From: Phalacrocorax aristotelis
Taxonomy: Eukaryota > Chordata > Aves > Suliformes > Phalacrocoracidae
Assembly (NCBI RefSeq): GCF_949628215.1
Contig: NC_134282.1
Location: 8,269,223-8,333,222 of the forward strand
Direction of reading: 5' to 3'
DNA: 64,000 nucleotides
Both the position numbers and the translations under genes were made by a program. The notes below the pieces were generated by a model. That model made no database searches. It saw only the letters and a list, made by a program, of their open reading frames with translations, and had not been told where the DNA came from. Every line of letters begins with the position of its first letter. The stretch's first letter is position 1. Below are positions 14,215-26,300 of the stretch, in pieces.

Positions 14215-14347
14215 CTACTTCGTTACTAATACCTGAGCGCCTAGTTTGGAGAGGTATTTATTCCTTAAACTAAAGTCATCAGCTTTTGGCCGTAATTTAG
14301 CCAAGTCATCTTCATTTTGACGTCTGAGTCTCTCTTGTTCTTCTGCT
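14215..14347 (-). CDS. MFSD1: MFSD1 exon 16, terminal coding exon
   Basis: The acceptor CCAG at 14348 joins in phase to exon 15 and opens a charged tail (EAEEQERLRRQNEDDLAK, then LRPKADDFSLRNKYLSKLG) that reads to TAG at 14217-14215. The reading stays open across 43 codons and looks like real, helix-forming protein. CAG at 14235-14233 is followed by GTATTAG, a possible donor, so a further exon downstream could replace the last five codons. Confidence 0.75.
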
Positions 14348-17300
14348 CTGGAAAAGAAAATTGGTTTAAGATATCTGCACTGGGTAGTGCAAACCCAAGC
14401 AACTTTATCTTGTGTATGCAGTTCTATTTTTAGTAACTAGAAAAAGCTTGTAATGTTTATACATGAACACTGGATATCAGATTAAAAGAGCCTAAGAGAT
14501 GTGTATGGATTACTCTAATTCAGTGTAAAGAAAGAGAGAGGCTGTTTTCTGCAGTTTCCTTTTATTCAAATTGCAATACTTCAGTAGAAAGATAAATCTT
14601 TTCATTTTCACAGATTACAACATGCTCAGTGAGCTTTTGTAACAATTTTTACTATCTCTTTATTAACCAAGCTTTTACTCCTTAAAATAAAGATTACAAT
14701 ACAAAAAGAATCAGTTGTCAAAAATGCAAACAAAAGACTGCTCAGCAGTCTCCAGAGTTAACAGCAGTCACCTACAAGAGTGTCAATGACCAGGGCATTG
14801 TTGCTCATTTTCCACACAAGTCTTAAAGAGAAACAGGGCTGACCAGGCTTTAAATACTCTTAAGACAGCAGCAAAAGTAGCAACAGTGACCCGTTTCCAA
14901 ACTCTGTAAGGCAATGAGCCATATTACAGAACACAAAATGCCATTACATAAAGAAATCTCCACCCCCACCAGTGCTGCACACAGAAGACACTTTATACTA
15001 GTCTTTATCTTAAGAGGAACACGTTTGTCTTGGGTTGCAGAGTAGCCTCTCCAATGACATAGCTCAAACACAGTGTAAAATGCGTAAGTGTTTTGGCATT
15101 AGTTAAAATTGGTTACAAAGCACAAAATTTAACCATTTACTGTAAAACCACCAGCATGTTAGTTTCTTTTCCAAAGAGCTATTGTGCAGTGCTGACCACC
15201 AAACTAAACAACACTATAATTCTTCAAGTTGACATGATGCTGATCAAATGCTCCCCACTCCTGGATGATATTTGCTATTCAAATTTCTTTTCTGAAAAAA
15301 ACATTGCAATAAAAATTACTGAAAATATTGGTCTAAGATTTCTCTATATCCCACAGCGTACACTAATTCAAAGCCATCTTTCACAGAAAATACTGGAATT
15401 GTTACACGCACCCCACATGGGCCAGGCACATTGAAAAGCAGCTCTATTTGGACGCAGAATTCCTTTGCTCCTGGGTACAAGGTTTGGGGAGGGTGGTGGG
15501 GTTTTTTGCATTTGTATTAAAATTGGCTGTGACCTTTCGGCTTGATGATGATACTCATCACAACTAAGCTAGCATGCTCACCAGGTCTGGCGAGGTTTTA
15601 GTTTCCTTGAGCTTTCCTCAAGACTGATGTTTAAAAAGTCCACAAATTAGGGCAAGAAACAAAACCATGTTAAAATCCACATGGCTAAACCTTGTTGACA
15701 GGTGTTTTGGGTTGGTTTGGGGGTTTTTTTGAGACTAACTTAAGTATCATCATATGGACAGTTACACAGTCCAGTTTTAGAGAAGTCCATAAAGTCCATT
15801 TATAAGACATCTTGTTAGCAAAGTATTTGTCTGGAACAAACTTATAAGCTATGATATATACAATATCTGCAGGTGAAATTAGCTACCTTTTCAAAAGTAA
15901 AAAATTTGAACATTACAGGCAAATGAACTTCAAGATCTGAAGAGACTCATTGAGCTGAATTAGGTCAGAACAGAAAGCATTTCAAAAGAAACTCTTGTGC
16001 TGTTCACATACAAGCAGCTTGAATTCTACAGATGTTATCCTGAAAACTGTGACTTGCTTTTTCACACAACAAATGTTAAACTATGACTAGAGTCATGAAA
16101 CACATTTACCGTGACCTTTCCAACAGTTATCACAATCTCAGCAAAACAAATTCAGATTAGAGGAGCAAAACCTCAGATTTCTTGGACTTGTTCCACCCTT
16201 AAGCAAATTAAACATTTGCTTTAAATATATTTATGAAAAAAATCAATACATTAACCAAGACTTCATCCCCATTGACATTACATTCTCCAAGGCACATATT
16301 TTTAATCATCACAGCACTAATTAATTAGAAGTAGGAAAAGATAAAAGAATTTTGGGTGCTGTGACACTACTAGAGAAAGCATCTTCAGCAAGGTCATCGG
16401 GACAAACTAAGCCGTCCAAACTCAGTCTAATGGACAGCCTTTACGTCTACTTAAAAAAAAAGTTTTTCTAGACAGTTGAGCAGGTAATGGAGAAGCTGGA
16501 GCTGAAGCGTCTTTTGTTTTGCCTTTACAGTGGCGTCTCTTAATGGACTTTGCCATACAATGCTGCTTCTCTCTTCTTCCCCCAATACAACTATCAAACT
16601 AATTGCCTTGTAAGACTAGCCCAATGTTTGACTCCGTTATATCGCACTCCATATCCACCAAGAGCTTTACCCTTCATTTCACATTCTCAGATAGCAAACA
16701 AAAAAGGAAGCAAACTTTCTACTGTGCAGAGGGGATAAATCCAGTGCCCTAGAACTCAGGGGATATCCCAACAGCAGGTGACTGATACCTTCATGGTTGC
16801 TCAAACCACAGTTAAAAAGCAAGAGTACCTGATTCCGGCTGTTAAGGCTATGCACAGCAATGGATCCTTAACATGTCACCGATGTTTTGTCAAGACCAAA
16901 GAAGATAATTTTTTAAGTTCCTATTCTGAAGAGTGTCACTGTCCTTTTTTTTCTGTGCAGAGGAACACAGGACTTAAGCCTCCCACAGAAGGAAATTTGC
17001 TTAATTGGATAAACTGTCAAAATAAGCAAATTTTGACAATTTCTGCCCTAAGCCCACCTCAAGTGCTCCACTTCCTTTTAAAGAAAGTGGATTCCACTTT
17101 ATTGAAATACACCTATCCAATTTTCTTTCTAACAATGGAAACTTTTCACTCTAATCAATAACATTTATGACAAACTGAGCTTCACATTAGTACCGCAATT
17201 TGGACTCAAGCCATGGTTTTCAGAGACAAGCCGAATTAAAACTTCTACATAAGTTGGCAAGAGGAGCAAGCTGAAACTGAAGGGGAAGTGACTGGAGTGT

Positions 17301-20300
17301 AATTTCTTCTGAAAAGAGATCTAGCTTTTAATGACACTTAAAAAAATTAATCCATGCATTACCTGACATTAAACCCAGGTAACGTTTGCTGCTGACTGGG
17401 TCAGGCACACACCATATACATGAAGCACACTTTTAAACAAGCAATATAACACTTTAAAAACACATTTCAGTTCCACTCAGTTGGAAGGCCACTGAAATAA
17501 AGAAAAATAGCAAGGAAGACTGCCAGGGAAGGACATCTGGTTAATTGCTACTTCCTCTTCACAGGAGGCAGGAATATAAAATCCTACTACTAACTGGTAA
17601 GGAACTAAAAAACATTCAATAGAAACAGCAGACCTACAAAAGAGATCAACTTCAGACAGCAATCTACCTAACTACTTCAGGTTAAACATTTCATGAGGAC
17701 ACTGTTCTTTATTGTTCTTTATACTTACTCAGTTGCAGCTACTTTTTCAAGTTTTTCCCTTTTCTTTGCAGACCAGTTGAGATCACCACCTGCAACAGAA
17801 GTAATACACACTTTGAAACTTCAAAAATTGGTCTTTTTATATCTTTGATATCATACCTCACTACAGAAGTTAATTTTTCAAGTGCTCTGCGAAGAAGAAA
17901 TCTGTAGGGTAATTTTACAAAAGCAGAAACTGAGGTAAAGAGTAAGAACAATGTAATCATGATCATCCAAGCAAGCAAAATCAGGACCCAGACTAAACTC
18001 TCAAGCCTGATCAAGTTTTCTGTTGAGTAACAACGAAGTTACTCTACATCCCACCATAATGCCCCATAAAACTGAAGAAAGTGGAAGTAACTTTGAAAGA
18101 AACAATGTCTCTTCCAGATGTTTCAGTAGTTACCGCTTCACAGTTGAGAAAGAACACTGCTATTTGAAAGGAAGCCTACAGAATTGAGTTTTTATATTTG
18201 CAGATACACTCAAGTTTGATATGCAGTTTAAAAAAAGCTGCGGAATATCCTACATATTTGTTGAAGTCAGCTGAAGGGATAGGTACCACTGTCCTGCTGA
18301 TGATATTTAATAGCACAGCAAGGTTCAGGGAATTACACACTACAGCACCTGCAAAGATGCTGTTACGAGGACAGGCCTCATCAAGAGATGCTCATGGTAC
18401 CAAAGCCATGAGCTATATAGCACCTGGCACAGGACCGTACAACACCACCTGTAAACAGTTCAGCTTGATAACTTCAAAGAATTATGATAAAAAGAAATAT
18501 CAAAAGAAGCTGAAAACACTTACTTACCTGTGAGGTGATTCACAAAATACAACATGACTACGGCTATTAGTGACACTAACCAAAAAAAAAAAAGAAAAAA
18601 AACAGTTTTAGCTGACAAATTTACAATGACAGAAGAACAACTTTAACATACAACCAGGAAACAACTAAGATTTCATGATAGTTGTAACGGAGGGGAGATT
18701 TTTGCCAGCAACATCTCCATTGCTTCTGAAGATTCCACTATGCTCATAAGTAGCATGGTAACTCAGAAAAGGTTATTTTAGTTATAGTAATAACAGCTCG
18801 CATAAATAGCCTTTATGAGTATCATTCCCCTACCCCTTCACTCACTCTTCATTTTTTTATTCAAAACACTGAAACTCCTTACACTAAATCGCTTCAAGAA
18901 AACCACAAACACACTTCACTAGGTTTGAGTCACTTTCAACATTGCCCCAGCTGAAACCTCTGACTGTAAGAAAGGAGTTATTACTGTTTTACAGGAAATA
19001 TTAACAAAAAAGCCTAACAAAGCTTCCTGATTGTAAAGAAACCATTTTCAATTTTTTTAATACTTACAGCAAACACAAGCACTGAAGAAGACTTCAAGAA
19101 ACAAGTATCCTTTCGTATCCAGGATCATCCCAGCTGCTATAGAAATAATTGCCAGACCAAGATTCTGGATCGACTGCATACTAACGCATAAATGAAGAAT
19201 TACTACTGTGTAGAAATTTTTTTTTAAAGATAACATCATTAGTGGCACTGAACAATGACATTAACTCCTGCCCGTTTGCTATGACATAACAGTCAAGATT
19301 CTGCATTTTTGCGGAAGTTTCTGTGCATCTACCGCAACCATGAGCTCTACCACACATATGCATCCTGAAACTACATAAGACTTCCTGTGAGACTGAACGT
19401 GGAGGAATTAACCATTAACATGTTAGAACTGCTTGATATTCAATGGTTCAATAGTATCAGGACATGGTCACTGTAGAGCAGCAAAAGCTGACAGATCTAA
19501 GTACTTACAAGCCATAAGCGGTTCCCAGCTGGTGTTCTGGAACAACGAAGGCCACCATGGGCCACAGGGCACAGGCAAGCAATGAGTAGGCCAGTCCTAG
19601 CAAACACTGGTGAAATAAATAAGAGCAAGTAACAGACACTGGCAAGACACATATTTGCTGTAAAGCTCTAATAAATTAACATATTGGTTTCCCCCTTCTC
19701 CCAAGAGAAAAAAAGAAGAGCAAAAGTAACATTTATTTAGGTCGGTATTGCAAAAAGATATGTACATTTAAAAGGAGAGAACTTTCTCCAGAAGTGACCC
19801 ACAAACTAAACCCTCTCTAATTAGCATTAAAGAAAGAGCCTGACTTGAATACCCAGAGGAAAAGATCAATGCAAGTTGCTAGAAAAATACCTGAAAAACA
19901 AGGACCCTATTTTTAACCCTAATAGAGGCTTAAATATGGTGCTCACCAGAGTAAACCTCAATTCAAAAGAAATTTCTCAGGGAATCTGCCCTAGGAAGGG
20001 GAAACCATTAACAAAGTGGGTTTTTTTGAGGTTTAGCACTATCCAATACAGCACATTAGAGAAAGTTTAAAATCATTGAAAGTGGTTTAATTATATGATA
20101 GTAATAATCTTCAGAAGTACATCAAGAGAACAAGTTTTAGGCAGAAAGCAAGCACGTAGCACAGCAATCTAGTAACAGCTAGCGTAAGGAGTGTTCATGA
20201 AGCATGAGAGCAGACCTCCACAACAGAGCACCACCGAACCGCAGGTACTGTGATGAGTTAAGGCCTTCTCTGAAGGGACAAGGAATTGCTACTCCATACA

Positions 20301-23300
20301 GCCCTCCAGTCTAATCCCGTCCTTACTAAGAAGTTGAACACCTTTTTGCACTAAAGAACTATAAAATTACTGCTACAGTATCCAGCTTTTTCCACGCCAA
20401 CACACACATGCATAACTACTGCCTCCCTCCACAACACACCAAAGCTTGAAGCATTATCTTTAGGCTGCAGATAGCTCATGTTAGTTCTGCCCGTATTATG
20501 CATTCTTTGCTTTTTCACCATCTTTAGTTTTAAACTCAGTTTCATGTAGTATGTCCTTCTAAAAGTTAGGGATATCAAAATAGGTTTTGAGGACTACCTA
20601 AACAGTCAGAAGACAGCATTAACTTATGCAAAACAATTCATCATCAACTCCATTTCTTATTTTATCATATTTAGCTGTAAGTCTCAAGGAATTAGTTACC
20701 ATTGCTATCCAGGGGTTCCAGAAGGTAAAAGCCAACATAATATGAGAAGCAAGTGTAGTTATTACAGCACATAAAACCCAGATGATATTTTTTCCAAGTT
20801 TATCCACCAGGAGTCCAAAAACTGGGGACATGGGTGCCGATATGATATACACAATACTACAAAAGAATACAAATAAGAGAACTGAACTCTAGCTAGCCAT
20901 GGACAGCTTTAGGTGTTACACAATACAAGGGTCTCCAGACAAAACACCATATTTCCTTGTTAACTGTGAGGCCGTAAGAAAAACCACACAAAAAAAACTC
21001 CGAACAACAGACTCCAGAACTCAAAATTCCAAAGAGGTCTGAGGATATGAAATCATTCAGCTTCCAAGGAAATAGTAACATACTCAGAGGTCTTGGAATC
21101 ATACACCAGCAAGTGTTCTGTTGTTGTTGGTTTTTATTTGTTTGGTTTTTTGCCACATCACAAATTCATCTTCCAACTAGGAAAATTCACTTCATTTAGT
21201 GCTGCTATTAAACTGTTTCCATCCCTCAGAAGGGAATCACCGAATGCCAAAATAATACCCCTCAGACACAGCCTTTTCCTTCCAATTCCTCAGTGTGAAC
21301 ACCTAAGACATTTAAACAAATACCCACACTCCCAATTATTCCTTGGGCCATGTGAAATCTACCTGTTTACCTAAATGCAAGTCACCACCTGCAACAGACA
21401 GTAGTCCCAAACTTCCTCCCAGATGGTGAGAGCCCAAAGATACAAATGCCCACTACAACACAGTAATAGCACATTTACTTGTTAAACCAACCACAATATA
21501 CCTGTTAATTGCACTTGCTTCTTCAGATGAGAATTTGAATTTCTCAATAAAGAAAATCCTAAAGAAAAAAAAACAGATGTAGAAAAATGCACATTGGTAT
21601 GACATGAAAGAAAAATTAAGCTAGATAAAGTAAAGACAGAACAACCTAGTTCACAGGAAACTTAAATATAGCTATATAGCTTTGACATAAACATCCCACT
21701 ATAGATCCTCATTCATAATGCATTTAGGAGCTTATTATCAGACTCTACAATTCTTTTGTCTAAGGACTATTTCAGTTACACTTTGGGGAAAACATCCAAA
21801 GTACATACCCAACATGTAACCCAATAATGAGACACAAGCAATGAGCATACTGTAAGAGACCGAAGTGAGGATTTTTATAATACATTCACAAGCAAAAAAT
21901 AGGTACCTACACTGAGATGATGTAGAGAGGCCTTACAGTCAGCAGACTTTTCCATCTCACTCAACATAAAAAAATGCATTGAGCTCAAGAAATCTGTTTC
22001 CAATTCCAAGTATATTCAAAACCCATTTGATTGAGCTATTAGATCGGGTCATGGTGTTCAACAGGGAAACCTACATATGAATGCTTCAAGTTTCAACTCA
22101 GTATATACCAAAGTCAGCACAGTAAGAGAACTTCAGTCCAAAGTTGTAACTACACTGAAGCCCCCACCTCGCACTCAGTCAATAGCTTATGCACATGGAA
22201 GGAATTCTACATGACAGCTGTCCACAGCTTTCCACACCAAAACTCTTACCACGCTTTAAACCTGTATCAAGGCTTAATCAGGAAATAGAGCATTCATTAT
22301 GGTTTTGAGTTCTGACAATTCAGCCTATGTTAAGCAGTGGTATTTCCCACAAAGCTCAGCAGATAAACATAACTCTTACAGTTTCCTTCTTTATATCACA
22401 AGTATAGCGAACAATGCCACAGAGTAAATGACAGCCACAGCACAGACTTGCTGGGAGACCAGAGATTCTGTAGCCATCTGGGATTCTTAAATAACAGTCT
22501 GCACCTCTCCCTTTGTAAGTACCTAGATAAAACCCTAGCCAAATTGCTACATAAGAAAGACACACTTACTTTCCAAGTCCAATGAAAGGAAAAACCGCTG
22601 CATAGTAACAGACGCAGATTACAAATATAAGCCACAGGGACAAAGAGAAGTCCTTCACATCGGTTAACTTAATCACTTCACCTGGAGTGGGGCAAGAAAC
22701 AATATTATTTCAGTCAGCATAAGCTATCTGAAATTCAACCACACTGAAAAAACATTAACATGAACACAAATCACTACTAAAGCATATACTCCTGTCACTA
22801 TCTACTCTCTTGTTTAAAGTTTACACAGTGAGAGTCGGTTAAGAATACAAGAGTCCTGACCCAATAATGCCAAAGTCAAGAACAAATTTTCTCTCCCGCA
22901 TTAAACTGGATGTACAAGTTCTCTAAAGTCTTTGAAGGTCTTATGCAGGAGAATGAAATACAAACCACTTTTTCAAGGAAATGTTTAATCAGGTAGCTAA
23001 ATTAATGTCTGAAGCCTCACATTACATGCTCTTACTTGGCTCTTAAATTTAGTTTATTTTTAATTGGGCTAAAATCTCCCACACAGAAAACTCATTGATG
23101 AAGAAGAGCTGCATGGTTTCGCCCACCTGCTAAAGGAAATGAACCCCAATTCCAACAAAACCAGTGGCAATGGCACGGATCAAATAGGTGTGAACTGGAA
23201 GGCATTCCACTTGATTTATAAATACAGCAGATGACAGCACATCTGCCTGTAAACTGCGAAACCTCCTACTGATATAAAAATGAACTAAAAATTATGATTA

Positions 23301-26300
23301 AAGCTGTAACTGTGAATAAGGTGTTAAGCGGCAGCCACATAATTTATGAATTACATAAAATGCCAACCTGCACAGAGTAACTGGAAGTCTCTTCCAGAAT
23401 GAAAGAATGAAGCCCAAGGCAGGTTCAGCCACACCACCCACACAACTCACCCGTTTTCCCTTGCTCTTTAGAAAGGAGCTTCTCTGCTCTCTTGTCCAGA
23501 TAAGCAAGGATTAATGCACAGGTCAGTGAAAAGAGGCACGTTACGCCACCTGCGAGAAGGCAACACGACATGTTTAGTTGACTCAAGTAGTAATTTGGCT
23601 TTTAAGCACAACCAGCATAGCATACATTTACATATCTAACAGAAACTAAGTTTAACACCAGCTTGTCTTATACACAAAGACTTAGTAGCTGTACAACTGA
23701 AAAAGCAAGGTGTAAATACCGAAGCCTGCTACGTGAGACATTTGCCTTGGATTAGAGTACAAACATGTAGCTACATTTATTTTATTTAGAACACTACCAC
23801 CACTCCCACTCAGCACAGCCGAGCTCCTTATCTGTACCTCGTAATAACAGAAACAAAGTCTGGGCCTTGTTACAAACACCAGGGCCTTAATACCCATGAC
23901 TCTGAAGGAAAGGAACACAACTCCAAAGGTAGTTGAAATTTCACTTTTATACATCAACTACACGCAAGCTTTGACATGACACCCTTCAGAAAATTTAAAA
24001 GTCCATCCTTTACTCAAAATATCTTAAGTGTTTCATCTCTGTAAGACACAAACTTGAATTTGGCAACTGCAAAAATCACACAGTATTTTATCAGCTACAG
24101 AAGTCATACACCTGCATAAGAATATTAGCCATTGATACAAAGAGTATTGGAATTGCTCTTCCTAGTCTCAAATATATTCGTCCTACTTTCAAGTTAGTAA
24201 GAAATCATTAACATGTATGCATGCTGTTCTAATTCAGAAGCCTAAAACAGCAAGTGACACCAACTCAAAATATTACTGACCTATCATGAGAGTTAACCCA
24301 AGAGTACTGGGACCAGTGTACCCCAGAAGATCTTGAACTCTAGAGTATATCCATCCCATGATGTTCATGTTCACTGTGCTCCCCTAGGCAGAAGAGGAGA
24401 CTCAGGTGAAGAATAACGTATTTCACAATTATATAAATTCAAAAGGAACATTAGACAGACTGCTTACGGAACAGTGTTTAAAACAAACAGGTAAAATGCT
24501 ACACAGGGAACATAAAACACCAGCAACAATGATAAAATTATTCCCTGCTGGTTTGGTCAGCGTTTGTAATAAATTAACCGTTGCAACAATAATATACCAT
24601 CACAAACTGAAATTTTATACAACTCTAATGGTGTTTCGACAGAGGCATAAATTATAAGTGCCATAAAAATCTATATCATACACTGTATTAGCTCATAAAC
24701 TGAGCTGAATTTAATACCACATGTTAAAGCAAACAGGATTCCCACCTGACAGGCATCAGGAAGAAGCATTTTTCCCCCCCTTCGCCCCCTAGAGAAGGGA
24801 TCCATGGCTGCAATCCCAAGGCTAACAACAGAGAGTTAACTACAGTTCAGCTGAGATGAGGCAACTGCAAATTAGCAACAGCCTGAACATCAACCCAGAC
24901 CCAGCTGTGACCAGCTAACTTTCTTTTCCCGAGGTAAATACCTGCAGCGGTTTAAGATACCACAGGCTGCTGAAAAAGACCCCTAACAGGAGAGGCATGT
25001 CTCCACTCTTCATTCACAGCCTTGCGGCTTAGTGTAAACCCACCTCTAGTGGCAGTTTAAGTGATTGTATCAGACCAAAATGGCACAGCTGAGATGCAGT
25101 CACACAGTTCTTACCAGAACCAGCAACAGGGTCAAAACCATCTTACAGTAACAGATAAGGATGGGAGTTTCTTAAAGCAGCCATCCCAACTCATTTATCC
25201 GAGTCTGCGCTTAGTCCCTGAGCCACAAGTTACACTCAGGTAAGCCAACATTTTATGATACACCAAGAATCAATTAGCCTGATGAAATGGAGCACTGTGA
25301 CTGTCCCACCCAGCAATCTACACTAACAACACCTCCAGGCTGCTTTCAAGTTTGACAGATTCTAAGAAATCTTATTAACCCATTTCCTTATGTATTGTTT
25401 GTCTATTCACCACAAGTTTTTGACATTTCACATTTAAATTTCACATACATTTTTTTAACTGAAACTCCACAGGGAGCATAGAAACGCTGTTTTCCACCTG
25501 TCTCTCTGCCAAGACAAGCTGCACACCTTCAAGTCGATGAATTAAACCTACCGAGTTTCACACTTACAATTCTGGCCATGCTCAGTTGTAATCCAAACAC
25601 AAGATTTAACTCCTTGCCTTTAAACCAGCTGACTGCATATGTGTTTTGTGCCACTGCTAAGGACTCTCCACCTATTCTAAAAAAGAAAGGCACAAAAGAA
25701 AACATGTTAATTGCAAGACACAAAGCAACACAGAAGCAGCCCATCAGCTGCTGGCAATACCAAGATGACAGTATTTCAGAGAAATTTATCCGTGTACAGG
25801 TAGATCTAATGCATATATACAAAACAATAGAGGTCCTAAAGACAATTAAAAAGAGAATCGAAGTGTCTGAAAAATAATTAACAGTACAAGGTATCTGAAG
25901 CAGTCTAGGAGTGATTATAATTTGGTTATTTATAGTAATTAAATCAATGGGCAACATCATCTCATTTCTCTTCTGGATTAAAGAACAAAGAGGTAGAGAT
26001 CCTGACTCAAATGAAACCAAAAGCAGGCATCTTACCTGGAATCAGAATTTAATGGAGTCATCTGCCCACCCCCCAATACAGTTGGTCAGATTTTCTAATA
26101 TTTTTATGTCGTGGCACTTTCACAACTTGGAGGTATTTCTTCGGACATCTGCTCTCATTTTTTGCCACCAGAGGAGCCCTGCTGTACTTGTTGCTAAGAA
26201 TGCTTTTTACTCAGGAAAGTATGAATTAAGGGAAAAGGAAGACTAACACAGTTCTATCACCTTACTGAGTGTCTTTATTTGGGTAGTTTCATAATTTCTG

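Noticed and set aside
15093-15434. 113-codon plus-strand frame in the last MFSD1 intron
   Set aside because: Composition is that of random AT-rich DNA, and no family or splice signals support it.
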